The notes: generated by a model from the letters alone, not told the origin. A stretch of DNA of 64,000 nucleotides from an uncultured Ferrovum sp. (GCA_903867885.1 CAIPTD010000041.1:49576-113575), one strand, 5' to 3'; shown: positions 9,462-19,300, counted from the stretch's first letter. Program-made: numbers and translations.

Positions 9462-10124
9462 TCAGAGACCTACAATTAATGCAGCCAGATACAAAGTAGC
9501 GTAAAGCAATGGTCGCATCAACGTCTCTAATACATTGCCTGACAGCGCCAGAAGTAAAATAATAATCATGCTATAGCGCTCCAAGCCTTCCAACTGCATG
9601 GCCCATCGCACGGGCAAGGTACTGACCAATATGCGGCCTCCATCCAGAGGAGGAATAGGCAAGAGATTAAACACCATCAAAATGGCGTTGATCTGCATGC
9701 CGGCTTCTGCCATTTGCTCGGCATATAAACTCGCCGAGCCTGCCTCAGAAACCGAAACCAGACGCAGTACAATAGCCCATAAGAGCAACATCACAAAATT
9801 AGAGGCAGGGCCAGCTGCGGCAACCCAGGCCATACTGCTGCGCTTGTTCTTTAGACGACGAACATCAATAGGGACAGGCTTTGCCCAACCAATCAGGGTA
9901 AGAGGAGTATTGGTGATTCGACTGAAAACGAACAAAGCAAATGGAACGGCAAGCGTTCCGATAGGATCAACATGTTTGATAGGGTTAAGAGAAATACGAC
10001 CCAACATACGTGCGGTGGGATCCCCCAAGAAATTAGCCACATAACCATGCGCTGCTTCATGTAAGGTGATGGCAAAAATGACAGGGATAGCCACCATTAA
10101 AATATCGATTAAAATTTCGATCAT
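9462..10124 (-). CDS. site-2 protease-like membrane metallopeptidase (M50)
   Basis: Polytopic membrane protein with the zinc motif HEAAHGY near residue 22 and the second metal-site motif PLDGGRIL in a later membrane segment. At 220 residues it is the short form without a PDZ domain, so it is not RseP. Natural substrate is unknown. Its start overlaps the stop of the upstream yciO-like gene by four bases. The same neighbourhood (YciO, M50, trpS) is familiar from betaproteobacteria. Confidence 0.85.
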   Translation of the reverse strand: MIEILIDILMVAIPVIFAITLHEAAHGYVANFLGDPTARMLGRISLNPIKHVDPIGTLAVPFALFVFSRITNTPLTLIGWAKPVPIDVRRLKNKRSSMAWVAAAGPASNFVMLLLWAIVLRLVSVSEAGSASLYAEQMAEAGMQINAILMVFNLLPIPPLDGGRILVSTLPVRWAMQLEGLERYSMIIILLLALSGNVLETLMRPLLYATLYLAALIVGL

Positions 10125-10753
10125 GCTGCCTCAAATCCAAAACTTGATAGGGTCCCGCGCCCTTCCCTCACGAGTATGGGTGCATCGCCAGACAAATCAA
10201 CCACGGTGGTTAAACCAAAACCACACGCACCGGAATCAATCACTAAATCCACTTTCCTTTCCAGTCTCTCTCGAATTTCTTCACCGTCCGATAGCGCCTG
10301 ATCATCACCAGGAAGAAGCAAGCTGGTGCTCACCATAGGTTCACCCAACTCTTCCAATAAGGCCAAGGTCACTGCATGATCGGGCACACGTAATCCGATT
10401 GTGGCGCGCTTGGGGTGTTGCAAGCGCTTGGGGACTTCTTTGGTCGCTTCTAGCAAAAAGGTGTAACTACCCGGAGTATGAGCTTTCAGTGTTCGGTAGG
10501 TTTGATTATCCACTTTCGCATAACGTGAAATTTCGGCCAAGTCACGGCACATTAAAGTCATGTGGTGCTGCTCATCAAGCTCACGAATAGAACGCATCCG
10601 CGCCACAGCGTCTTTATCATCAAGATGACAACCCAAGGCATAGCAGGAGTCGGTTGGATAGGCCACTACCCCACCTTGTCGCAAAATATCCGCCGCTTGG
10701 CGTATCAACCTTGCCTGAGGGTTTTGGGGGTGAATGGAAAAATACTGTGACAT
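10121..10753 (-). CDS. YciO/YrdC/Sua5-family protein
   Basis: Related to the threonylcarbamoyl-AMP synthases that start t6A tRNA modification, but the N-terminus (MSQYFSIHPQNPQARLIRQA) and length (210 residues) match the YciO subgroup, whose role is not settled. The nucleotide-binding core GGVVAYPTDSCYALGC and the substrate-site KVDNQTYRTLK region are visible. Start at 10753: its ATG overlaps the stop of the PHP gene as TAATG. An ATG 18 bp further upstream is less likely. Confidence 0.85.
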   Translation of the reverse strand: MSQYFSIHPQNPQARLIRQAADILRQGGVVAYPTDSCYALGCHLDDKDAVARMRSIRELDEQHHMTLMCRDLAEISRYAKVDNQTYRTLKAHTPGSYTFLLEATKEVPKRLQHPKRATIGLRVPDHAVTLALLEELGEPMVSTSLLLPGDDQALSDGEEIRERLERKVDLVIDSGACGFGLTTVVDLSGDAPILVREGRGTLSSFGFEAA

Positions 10754-11586
10754 TAAGTCCAGGCCTGCCAAACCGGCTTACAGATTGAGGGTAACGCAGC
10801 CAACCGCCCGGGTAAGGTAAAGCTTTCACCCGGGCCGTGATAATCCGATCCGCGCGAAGCCAGAAAGCCATAGTGCTGAGCATAATCAGCAAAGCGGTGC
10901 ACTTGAACCTGAGTGTGATTACTGGTGACGACCTCTATTGCCTCGCCTCCCAGATTTTTAAAATCATCCATCAGGGCACGCAAACCAGCCGAACCGACCT
11001 TATAACGTCCAGGATGCGCCAGAACAGCTATGCCGCCTGCTGCACGAATCCAAGCAATGGCATCTCCTAGCGCTGCCCAACGATGAGATACATAGCCGGG
11101 TTTACCTTTAACCAGATAGCGTTTAAATACCGCAGAGACATTCCTTGCTTTACCCTGGGCCACTAAAAAGCGCGCGAAGTGGGTACGCCCCACCATTTCA
11201 TCTGAGCTGGCATAAGTTAGGGCGCCTTCAAAAGCCCCCGGAATCCCTGCTGCCGCCAGACTATCCCCCATTTTTTGTGCGCGTTCTAAGCGGCCGCCTC
11301 TGACCGCATTCAATCCTTGCACCAAATCGGATTGCTTGGAATCAATATTCAGTCCTACGATGTGAACCGTGAGGCGATCCCAAGTGACTGAAATCTCTAC
11401 TCCTGGGATCAAGCGGATACCACTGGCTTCGGCAGCGCATCGCGCTTCATCCAAGCCAGCCACGTCATCGTGGTCAGTCAGCGCCAATACATCTACCCCG
11501 CCCTTTATTGCCAGCGAAACAAGCTCAGAGGGAGAGAGAAGACCGTCTGAGACGGTGGAATGACAATGCAAATCAACGTTGCGCAT
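10753..11586 (-). CDS. PHP-domain phosphoesterase, RNase AM / nucleoside bisphosphate phosphatase type
   Basis: PHP superfamily metal-dependent phosphoesterase. Metal motifs are DLHCHSTVSDG at the N-terminus, LTDHDD near residue 39, VLAHPGRYK and a late GSDYHGPGE. The 277-residue single-domain form corresponds to E. coli YciV/TrpH (RNase AM), which trims 5' ends of rRNA and hydrolyses 3',5'-nucleoside bisphosphates. It is the first gene of the PHP-YciO-M50 run on this strand and is divergent from yciB. Confidence 0.85.
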   Translation of the reverse strand: MRNVDLHCHSTVSDGLLSPSELVSLAIKGGVDVLALTDHDDVAGLDEARCAAEASGIRLIPGVEISVTWDRLTVHIVGLNIDSKQSDLVQGLNAVRGGRLERAQKMGDSLAAAGIPGAFEGALTYASSDEMVGRTHFARFLVAQGKARNVSAVFKRYLVKGKPGYVSHRWAALGDAIAWIRAAGGIAVLAHPGRYKVGSAGLRALMDDFKNLGGEAIEVVTSNHTQVQVHRFADYAQHYGFLASRGSDYHGPGESFTLPGRLAALPSICKPVWQAWT

Positions 11587-11665
11587 GGAAGTTCTACAAG
11601 AATGATTTCCTATTTTACCAGAGCGCTTGCCTTATCACTTGCCCCACTGCTTGATCGAGAGTTGT

Positions 11666-11701
11666 TGGACATCCTCTCGATTGGTACCGGATAATAGAAA
11701 G
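11666..11701 (+). promoter_or_regulatory. promoter of yciB, apparently leaderless
   Basis: TGGACA at 11666-11671 (five of six to TTGACA), an 18-bp spacer and GATAAT at 11690-11695 (five of six to TATAAT). The hexamer ends six bases before the yciB ATG at 11702, so the expected start site falls at or next to the start codon. The GAAAG directly before ATG is too close to act as a Shine-Dalgarno sequence. Confidence 0.5.
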
Positions 11702-12244
11702 ATGACAACTTTTTTTATTGATTTCCTGCCTTTATTAGCCTTCTATGGCGCCTTTTGGCTAGGTGGAATCTACATCGCTACCGGGGTAGGCATTCTCACC
11801 TCCGCAATGTCGATTGCCTGGGCACTTGGGCGACGCCATCCCATACGCCCTATGGCTTGGATCAGTTTTGCGCTGATCGTTGTATTTGGTGGCGCAACAC
11901 TGATTTTGCATGATGAAACCTTCATCAAATGGAAACCCACTGTTCTGTATTGGTTGTTTGCTACGGTTTTGATCTTGGGACCAAGGTTAATGGGTAAAAA
12001 CCCTATCGCGATGCTTTTGGGCAAAGAATTAGAGTTGAGCGAATCCATTTGGGCCAAGGTCAATAATAGTTGGGCGTTTTTTTTTGCTGGCTTGGGCGTG
12101 ATGAATCTAGTGATTGCTTACAATTTCGACACCACAACCTGGGCCACCTTTAAGGTATTTGGAACAATGGCTATGATATTGGTGTTTGTGATTATTCAAG
12201 GCATTTTTCTTGCCCCACATATGAAGAATGGCAAGGAAGACTAA
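11702..12244 (+). CDS. yciB: inner-membrane septation protein A (YciB)
   Basis: YciB/IspZ family membrane protein of about five hydrophobic segments, linked to cell-envelope integrity and septation in enterics and Shigella. The start at 11702 (MTTFFIDFLPLLAFYGAF) matches the family; the open frame extends 75 bp upstream without a plausible start context. The motifs WKPTVLYWLFA, NNSWAFFFAGLGVMNLVIAY and WATFKVFG are typical. 180 residues. bolA follows after a four-base gap. Confidence 0.95.
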   Translation: MTTFFIDFLPLLAFYGAFWLGGIYIATGVGILTSAMSIAWALGRRHPIRPMAWISFALIVVFGGATLILHDETFIKWKPTVLYWLFATVLILGPRLMGKNPIAMLLGKELELSESIWAKVNNSWAFFFAGLGVMNLVIAYNFDTTTWATFKVFGTMAMILVFVIIQGIFLAPHMKNGKED

Positions 12245-12248
12245 AATC

Positions 12249-12554
12249 ATGCAGCTCACGACAAATACTGTGTCCCTAATCGAATCTGCTCTACAAGCCG
12301 CACTTCAGCCGGTGCTGCTCGAAATCCATGACGACAGCGCAAAACATACCGGGCACGCTGGAGCAAGAGACGGCGGAGGTCACTATCATATTGTCATCGA
12401 ATCTTCGATGTTTGTAGGCCAAACTTTAGTGCGCCGGCATCGTCAGATATATACTGCCCTAAAGCCGCTGATGGGCGGTGCAATTCACGCTTTGGCCATT
12501 GAGGCCTTGGCACCTGGAGAGGCGCTAGAACAAACCGGTGATTCTTCGTCCTGA
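12249..12554 (+). CDS. bolA: BolA-family protein
   Basis: Small BolA domain protein of 101 residues; family members bind monothiol glutaredoxins and Fe-S clusters and affect envelope morphology. Visible are the class II KH-like core GGHYHIVIESSMFVGQTLVRRHRQIY and the invariant HALAIEAL near the C-terminus. The ATG at 12249 has an AAGGA about 12-16 bases upstream within the yciB end. An in-frame upstream start at 12228 would overlap yciB and add seven basic residues; I consider it unlikely. Confidence 0.93.
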   Translation: MQLTTNTVSLIESALQAALQPVLLEIHDDSAKHTGHAGARDGGGHYHIVIESSMFVGQTLVRRHRQIYTALKPLMGGAIHALAIEALAPGEALEQTGDSSS

Positions 12555-12590
12555 AATTAAGTAGCCCCTTTCAATACCAAAGGAAAATAA

Positions 12591-13448
12591 ATGAACGCAA
12601 AGCAAGCCCTGGCCTCTTTGGCCTTGATTGGAAGCACCCTTAGCTTGACGCTAATGTTTGCTCAACAAACCAACGCCCAAACCGGTGATCCCGCTCCTAG
12701 CGCATCCAGTTCAGCGGGTGCAAGCCTAGGGAACGATATCACCGTGAACGGCCATGTGATTTCAGCATCCTTGATCGATATGATTGCTAAATCGCAGACT
12801 GCGGGCGGCACACCCGATACCCCAGCCATGCGCTCTGATATCCGCGACCAATTGATCAATTTAACTCTGATTGCTGATGAAGCCGTTCGCCAGGGAATTG
12901 ATAAGCAGCCCGATGTAGCGATGCAGCTTGAAGTACAACGTCAGCAAATTTTGGTGCGGGCTTTCCAGCAACACTATGCCAAAACCACCCAAGTAGACGA
13001 TGCAGCCTTACGTGCCGAATATGAAAAAGTACGGAGCGAAATGGGTGAGAACGAGTACAAAGCACAACACGTACTCGTAAAAACCGAAGATGAAGCCAAG
13101 AAGATCATCGCTGATCTGAGTAAAGGTGGAGATTTTGACAAAATCGCAGCAGCACAATCATTAGATACCGGCTCCAAAGAAAGTGGTGGACATCTGGATT
13201 GGGCTGTTCCTCAGGCGTACGTCAAACCGTTCAGTGATGCAATGACAGCGTTGAAGAAAGGCGAGTTTACCAAGACCCCTGTGCAATCACAGTTTGGATA
13301 CCACGTCATTAAGTTAGAAGATATGCGTGCAGTCAAAGCGCCTTCTTTTGATGAAGTGAAAGAAAACTTACGTCAGCAGCACGTTCAACAAGACTTTGGC
13401 AGTGTAGTTCATGCCTTGCGTGAGAAGGCCAAGATCACCGGCATGTAA
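12591..13448 (+). CDS. periplasmic parvulin-type peptidyl-prolyl isomerase
   Basis: Exported PpiC/SurA-type foldase. A signal peptide (residues 1-30, ending near NAQ) is followed by a SurA-N-like helical region and one parvulin domain from about residue 155 (YKAQHVLVKTEDEAKKII, SGGHLDWAVPQAYVKPF, QSQFGYHVIKLEDMR). 285 residues. The start has a good AAAGGAA ribosome-binding site. It sits third after yciB and bolA and is followed by a strong terminator. PpiC-like rather than SurA because only one isomerase domain is present. Confidence 0.9.
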   Translation: MNAKQALASLALIGSTLSLTLMFAQQTNAQTGDPAPSASSSAGASLGNDITVNGHVISASLIDMIAKSQTAGGTPDTPAMRSDIRDQLINLTLIADEAVRQGIDKQPDVAMQLEVQRQQILVRAFQQHYAKTTQVDDAALRAEYEKVRSEMGENEYKAQHVLVKTEDEAKKIIADLSKGGDFDKIAAAQSLDTGSKESGGHLDWAVPQAYVKPFSDAMTALKKGEFTKTPVQSQFGYHVIKLEDMRAVKAPSFDEVKENLRQQHVQQDFGSVVHALREKAKITGM

Positions 13449-13459
13449 TGTTCCTCTAA

Positions 13460-13495
13460 GACCTGCACTACACGCTAGCGTGTATTGTTGAGGTC
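13460..13495. repeat. nested dyad symmetry after the isomerase gene
   Basis: A 16-bp perfect palindrome (TACACGCTAGCGTGTA, 13469-13484) sits inside an outer inverted repeat GACCT (13460-13464) / AGGTC (13491-13495). It lies between the isomerase stop and the terminator at 13505-13538. It has no T-run of its own, so it is either a 3'-end stabilising hairpin or a protein-binding site; the sequence does not decide. Confidence 0.6.
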
Positions 13496-13504
13496 AGTCC
13501 GTAC

Positions 13505-13538
13505 AAAAAAGAGGCAGCGAATGGGCTGCCTCTTTTTT
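13505..13538. terminator. bidirectional intrinsic terminator
   Basis: Stem GAGGCAG (13511-13517) / CTGCCTC (13525-13531) with an eight-base loop, flanked by A6 on the left and T6 on the right. The symmetry lets it end transcripts from the plus-strand isomerase gene and from the minus-strand acyltransferase gene that stops at 13541. Confidence 0.9.
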
Positions 13539-13540
13539 CT

Positions 13541-14404
13541 TTAGTAGTAATAAGGATCAGAGGGGGTGGGGCGCGTTTTAAATCTTTTATGACCCCAGAA
13601 GTATTGATCAGGTCGGGCACGGGCCTGAGCTTCAACGAAGGCATTCATGCGGCGCACATCCGCCTCTAAATTGTCAGTAGGAAAATGTTCCCATGCCGGG
13701 TGAAAGGCCACGGTATACCCTATGCAACCCGGCTCTTGCCACATCGTCACCGGAACCACTTTGGCCTTGGTTAAGCTCACAAGCCTTGGCAGAGTAGTGA
13801 CTGTCGCTGCGGGGATATCAAAGAACGGTACAAAGATGGAATCGCGATCACCAAAGTCCATGTCGGGTAAAAAATAGAGCCTTCTTCCCTCACGAATAGC
13901 GCGCACCATAGGCCGTAAACCCTCGCGTCGATCCAACATAATCACATCGCCTAAACGATCTCGAGAGTCTTGGATCACTTGATCGAGGATAGGGTTTTTA
14001 TGCGGGGTAAAAAAACCTACCCCTTTAAATTCCATACCCATACGCGCCCCACCAATCTCCAAGCCCAACACATGCATGGCCAGAAAAATCACAGGCCCGT
14101 CTTTCACAGCTTCGTAATGATGCACATCTTTTAGCTGAACTCTTTTCTTAATGACTTCCGCAGGCGCAAACCACACCAGACCGAGCTCAAGAAAGCTTCG
14201 CACCAATGCCCGAAAATAATTGAGTTCAATCTTTTGGCGCTCAGCAACGCTCAGATGAGGAAAACAAAGACGGATATTGGTCTTAGCGGTGTGGGCTGCA
14301 CGGGTTTGCATCACAATAGGACCGATCAAATAGGCCAATCCATTCATCACACTTTGTGGCAAAAAATGAATGAGCCAGAGAAGAGTGATCCCAATGCGCA
14401 TCAT
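13541..14404 (-). CDS. lipid A biosynthesis acyltransferase, LpxL/HtrB family
   Basis: Membrane-associated acyltransferase that adds a secondary acyl chain to lipid A precursors. The catalytic HX4E motif is seen as HVLGLE in LAMHVLGLEIGGARMG, and later motifs FLPDMDFGDRDSIFVPFF and the C-terminal QYFWGHKRFKTRP are typical. 287 residues with an N-terminal hydrophobic helix. Whether it is the laurate- or myristate-adding member cannot be told. It overlaps the upstream DUF4936 gene by four bases. Confidence 0.9.
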   Translation of the reverse strand: MMRIGITLLWLIHFLPQSVMNGLAYLIGPIVMQTRAAHTAKTNIRLCFPHLSVAERQKIELNYFRALVRSFLELGLVWFAPAEVIKKRVQLKDVHHYEAVKDGPVIFLAMHVLGLEIGGARMGMEFKGVGFFTPHKNPILDQVIQDSRDRLGDVIMLDRREGLRPMVRAIREGRRLYFLPDMDFGDRDSIFVPFFDIPAATVTTLPRLVSLTKAKVVPVTMWQEPGCIGYTVAFHPAWEHFPTDNLEADVRRMNAFVEAQARARPDQYFWGHKRFKTRPTPSDPYYY

Positions 14405-14751
14405 GATGATTTAGGTTCGACCAGATCAAAACGCTCGGTATGTCGCTTAGGAAAATGTAAAGGCCACCATCTTCTTTCAAGATCATCTAGCGCAGCTTCA
14501 AACTTTTTGGGGCTGAGGCTGATCCATGACAACTCCGGATTAGCAAAAGCATAATGTTCCATCCATGTATGAGCTCCAGCATCTTCCCTTTTCAATAATC
14601 GACCTTGTAGACCTGTTGAGGAAATGAGTTCATGCATCAAGATTCTTGCTGCTGATTCAATGATATTGAGATCACTGAGCGAGGATGAGGAATCTGAGTT
14701 CTGCAGCCCTTTGCTGTCGAGTCGATACCAAACATAGTACTCTGCAGTCAT
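14401..14751 (-). CDS. DUF4936-like small protein
   Basis: A 116-residue soluble protein resembling the betaproteobacterial DUF4936 family: N-terminal YYVWYRLD, central LKREDAGAHTWMEHYAF and C-terminal ERRWWPLHFPKRHTERFD. Function unknown. It overlaps both neighbours by four bases (ygfZ upstream, acyltransferase downstream), so the three genes are translated as a coupled set. No signal peptide or membrane segment is seen. Confidence 0.7.
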   Translation of the reverse strand: MTAEYYVWYRLDSKGLQNSDSSSSLSDLNIIESAARILMHELISSTGLQGRLLKREDAGAHTWMEHYAFANPELSWISLSPKKFEAALDDLERRWWPLHFPKRHTERFDLVEPKSS

Positions 14752-15782
14752 AGCTTGTTTTCGTTAGAACTCGATTCAAAGTTGGAAATGAGTGAAGTGA
14801 CAGCAAGGAGCCAACCTCGCCCTGGTTGCGTTTCAACAGCCCGAACCACATGTGCGCTATTTCCGCTTTCCTGATCCAGTTCTGTTGATTGAAGTTCTGT
14901 TGGAGCAGGCTGATTCTGTGGTACCAGATTGGGGTCTTCGATATTAAAATGTATGATTTGTCCGGGTTCAGGATGGAGGTCTCCTTCATAAGCGAATAAG
15001 CGCATGCGGCGCTTCACTCTACCCAGAAAATGTGCACGCGCTACGATTTCCTGTCCCGTATAACAGCCTTTCTTAAAACTTACCCCTTGTAATTGGTCTA
15101 GATTGAGCATTTGCGGAATCCAGGTATCTACTGTAAGCGGCAGAACTTCGGGTTCGCCTGCACAGACACTCGTCAACTGCCAGCCTTGATCACTTTTTGG
15201 TGTAATTTTGGTGAGTTGCGCTCTGAGTGCTTCAGCGTAGGATGCTGAACTCAGCAATACCCAACGATCTTTACTCAAGCAAGACAGTAAGCCTTCTGCT
15301 AATTCAGTGGTTGATCCTGGTTGATCTGAAACCTCCCATCCCCTTTCTTGCAGGGCAAGGCGCATCGTATTGCCCCACAAGGCTGTGCGTGACACCAAAC
15401 TTGAAGCGCACTCTAAAGACACCTTAGCCCTTAACTTATACATTGTCAGACGCTTTAAGGCAGGGGCTTCAAGTGCGGCGGGGTGATCCAAAAAAAACTG
15501 GTTTTGCCAAAAGTAACACCGGAACAAAGACAAAATGCGCCCTTTGGGGTTGCAATGCGCTGCAAGAAGACTTTGCCCTTTTTTAACAAGCGCCATGTCT
15601 TGGGTTAATTGGCCTTGTAAAAAAGATTCTGCATCCTCTCCAGTGACACGAATTAACCCGCGATCGTCGAGGGCACACCAGCCAGAGGGGATAGGGAGTT
15701 CAAGGCATACTGAAGCGTCAAGTTCGGAAAGCCGCAAAAATTGCCTGTGTTCTGACTGCGCAGTTGTATTGGGTAGGGTCAT
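14748..15782 (-). CDS. ygfZ: folate-binding Fe-S cluster protein YgfZ
   Basis: YgfZ/GcvT-like protein that uses tetrahydrofolate in repair or assembly of certain Fe-S enzymes. The diagnostic KGCYTGQEIVAR motif is present, together with LQGQLTQDM near the N-terminus. The start at 15782 (MTLPNTTAQSEHRQ) gives 344 residues; an in-frame ATG at 15806 would overlap the divergent gene. It heads the unit with DUF4936 and the acyltransferase. The divergent neighbour starts only 13 bp away. Confidence 0.93.
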   Translation of the reverse strand: MTLPNTTAQSEHRQFLRLSELDASVCLELPIPSGWCALDDRGLIRVTGEDAESFLQGQLTQDMALVKKGQSLLAAHCNPKGRILSLFRCYFWQNQFFLDHPAALEAPALKRLTMYKLRAKVSLECASSLVSRTALWGNTMRLALQERGWEVSDQPGSTTELAEGLLSCLSKDRWVLLSSASYAEALRAQLTKITPKSDQGWQLTSVCAGEPEVLPLTVDTWIPQMLNLDQLQGVSFKKGCYTGQEIVARAHFLGRVKRRMRLFAYEGDLHPEPGQIIHFNIEDPNLVPQNQPAPTELQSTELDQESGNSAHVVRAVETQPGRGWLLAVTSLISNFESSSNENKL

Positions 15783-15795
15783 ACTAAATCCTAAC

Positions 15796-16281
15796 ATGCA
15801 ACTCAATTTAAACCACGCTGATTCTTCTTGTTATCGCCCTTGTAAGCGATCTGCAGTTGCGTTGGATACGCTGCTCATTTCAATACTTTCCCCTGTACTA
15901 GGCCTTTGCGGTCTTCTCTTAAGCGAGATCCCCCCTTGGGCGCGCATCATAGGGTGTGTTTGCATAGTGACGCTACAGATCAAACATTGGATGAAAAAAC
16001 CACAATGCATCCCCCTGGAGATCAATGATGGCGATCTTCTGCGTTATCACAAAGCCGGTCACATCATACTGTTTAAAGTACGCAAATGGGGATGGGCCGG
16101 ACCGTGGGGTCTAAACTTAGCCGTTTCAGGGATAAAGCAGAACACCGTATTTTTATCCTCAGCGGAGTACCCCCCTAGCTTATTGAGAAGACTGATCCGC
16201 CACCGCATGTATTCGAACTCTTATCCAGAAGATCAGGATGTGTGCGTACAAGCACCGGCTAAGCCTCGGCTTTGGATATAA
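15796..16281 (+). CDS. small membrane protein, YgfX-like (weak)
   Basis: A 161-residue protein with two hydrophobic segments near residues 23-45 and 48-62, followed by a soluble region with [17 protein letters not shown] and a basic stretch ([11 protein letters not shown]). This layout of two N-terminal helices and a short beta-rich tail resembles YgfX/CptA-type proteins, which in enterics are paired with SdhE; the sequence match is only suggestive. It is divergent from ygfZ by 13 bp and precedes purL by 44 bp. The open frame extends upstream across ygfZ, but 15796 is the first sensible ATG. Confidence 0.5.
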   Translation: MQLNLNHADSSCYRPCKRSAVALDTLLISILSPVLGLCGLLLSEIPPWARIIGCVCIVTLQIKHWMKKPQCIPLEINDGDLLRYHKAGHIILFKVRKWGWAGPWGLNLAVSGIKQNTVFLSSAEYPPSLLRRLIRHRMYSNSYPEDQDVCVQAPAKPRLWI

Positions 16282-16325
16282 TTCAACTCTTAACGCGCAC
16301 AGCCCTTCCTTACTCAAAGCCTATT

Positions 16326-19300
16326 ATGTCTCTCACGCTTTCCCTATCTGGCCCTTTAGCCCTTTCTCAATTCCGAAAAGAGCGTTTGCAAGAGCACATA
16401 TTGAGCGCAACAGGACAGCAGCTTGAGTTGGACGCCCACTTTCTTCACATCATCAAACTCAATCAAGCGCTGAGTGAAAAACAAATAGAACAGTTATCTC
16501 AGCTTTTGGAGTATGGCGATGCTGTAAGTGCGGTCCCTTCCACGCAAGCTTCTTTTGTAGTGACCCCTCGCTTGGGAACCCTGTCCCCCTGGTCTACTAA
16601 AGCCACAGAAATTCTGCGTGGCTGCGGTTTAAGTGAGGTCATGCGCGTAGAGCGTGCAACGGTGTTCTTACTGAAGAACAAAGAAGGTCAGGCGCTCGAT
16701 TTTGAGTCCTCTCGGGCTTATCTGTCTGTCCTGCATGACCCAATGACCGAAAGTGTTCTGCGTTCCCTGGAGGAAGTGGGTCGTGTATTTGATGAAGTTT
16801 CACCTCAACCCTTGCAGCACATTGAACTGGGGCAGGATGCACACGCTGCTTTAGTAAAAGCGGATCAAGAATTGGGACTTGCACTGGCCAGCGATGAAAT
16901 CGACTATTTAGTTCAATACTTTGCAGGCTTGGGACGTAATCCCACAGATGCTGAGCTATTGATGTTTGCACAGGCCAACTCAGAACATTGCCGCCATAAA
17001 ATCTTTAATGCTGATTGGAAGATTGATGGTGTAACGCAACACCATTCTTTATTTGGAATGGTGCGTGAAACGCATAAACACACGCCTCAAGGCACCATTG
17101 TTGCTTATGCGGATAATGCAGCCATTATTCAAGGTGAAACTCTGCATCGTTTTCATCCTTCTACCACCGATCATCAATATTCTTATCGCTCCGTATTGGG
17201 CCACCTTGTTGCCAAAGTTGAAACGCACAATCACCCTACTGCAATCGCTCCTTTCCCTGGGGCAGCGACGGGTTCAGGCGGCGAGATCCGCGATGAAGGA
17301 GCAACCGGACGAGGCGCTAAACCTAAGGCAGGCTTGATAGGTTTCTCGGTTTCTAATTTACGTATCCCAGGCGCTGAACAAGACTGGGAGAAAGGTTCAG
17401 GTGCAAAACCTTCAAGAATTGCTTCTGCATTGCAGATTATGTTGGAGGGCCCGATTGGTGCAGCAGCGTTTAATAATGAATTTGGCCGCCCAAATTTAGC
17501 GGGTTACTTCCGCACCTTCGAATTGGAAGTACAGGGCGAGTGGCGGGGTTATCACAAGCCCATCATGTTGGCTGGTGGCGTGGGTACCATCGACGATGCG
17601 CAATCTTTTAAGTTTGATCTCAAGCCAGGCACCCTGTTTATTCAGTTAGGTGGCGCAGGTATGCGTATTGGCTTAGGCGGAGGTGCTGCCTCATCGATGC
17701 AATCGGGTACCAATACAGAAGCCCTCGATTTTGATTCGGTTCAAAGAGCCAATCCTGAGATGCAACGCCGGGCGCAGGAAGTGATTGATCGGTGTTGGCA
17801 GCTTGGGGCCAACAACCCCATTCTCTCTATTCACGATGTAGGCGCAGGTGGCTTGTCGAATGCCTTCCCAGAACTCGCGCATGGAGGCGGTGTCGGCGCG
17901 CATTTTGATCTACGCAAAGTACCCTCAGAGGAACCGGGTATGAGCCCACGTGAAATTTGGAGCAATGAAGCACAAGAACGTTATGTACTTGCAGTGCATC
18001 CTGATCGTTTGGCTGAGTTTACTGCGCTGTGCAAACGCGAGCGTTGCCCGTTTGCTGTGGTTGGAACAGCCACGAGCGAACATCAATTGCGCGTGGAAGA
18101 TCCGCACTTTGCTAACCTTCCTGTTGATATGAGCTTAGACGCCTTACTCGGCAAACCACCCCGCATGCTCCGAGATGTAGCGCATAGTGCTGCGAAACTG
18201 AAGCCCCTGGATTTTTCTGGCGTCAACGTGCAGGACGCTCTGATGCGCGTGCTGCGTTTACCCACTGTGGCTGACAAACGTTTCCTCATCACCATCGGTG
18301 ATCGCACTGTAGGCGGCTTGTGTGTGCGTGATCCCCTGGTCGGGCCTTGGCAAGTGCCTGTTGCAGATGTGGCGGTAACAGCAGCAGGCTTTCAAGACTT
18401 TCATGGTGATGCGTTTGCGATTGGCGAACGCGCTCCTTTAGCCCTGATCAGTGGCCCTGCCTCTGCGCGAATGGCACTAACGGAATCCATCACCAATCTT
18501 TTAGCTGCGGATGTACCCGCATTAGATCGCATCAAGCTCTCAGCCAACTGGATGGCAGCGGCAGGCGCTCCTGGAGAAGATGCGATTTTATTTGATACCG
18601 TCCGGGCTCTGTGTTTGGAGTTATGTCCCGCCTTGGATCTTGCCATTCCTGTTGGAAAAGATTCGCTATCGATGCGCACACGCTGGAAAGATAAAGAGGG
18701 AGAGCATCACGTGACCTCCCCTTTGTCGCTTGTGATCAGTGCCTTTGCCCCAGTATCAGATGTGCGTAATACCTTCACTCCGCAATTAAAAACGAACAGT
18801 GATACCAAGACTGAACTTTTACTCATTGATCTTTCGGCAGGCAAACGTAGGCTGGGGGGAAGCGCGCTTGCTCAAGTGTATGGGCAATTAGGAGACGCCT
18901 CTCCTGATCTCGATTCGCCTGTGCGCCTGCGTGGACTATTTGAGGTCATGCAAACGCTTCGGCACGAGAAAAAAATCATGGCTTGCCATGATCGGTCTGA
19001 TGGGGGGGTGATTCTCTCCGTGTTGGAGATGCTCTTCGCATCACGAGCAGGATTTGTTTTTGATCTGAGCCATCAATGCGATCCTTCTGAAGCGTTGAAC
19101 TATTTGTTCAACGAAGAACCGGGCATGGTGATTCAAATTGACTCAGCCGATCGCGAGCATGTTCTTAAAGTGATTGCAGATGCACAGTCTGGACTACAGG
19201 CGCATTCACTAGGGCCAGTATTGCCTCAGCAAGATCACTTCAAGATCGTCCATAAGGCCAGCTATTTAATAGACAGCCCCCTTCTTGAATTAGAGCGCAC

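Noticed and set aside
15535..15795. Upstream extension of the YgfX-like frame to 15535
   Set aside because: It runs antisense through ygfZ and gives an atypical Cys/Arg-rich sequence; the hydrophobic protein proper begins at 15796.
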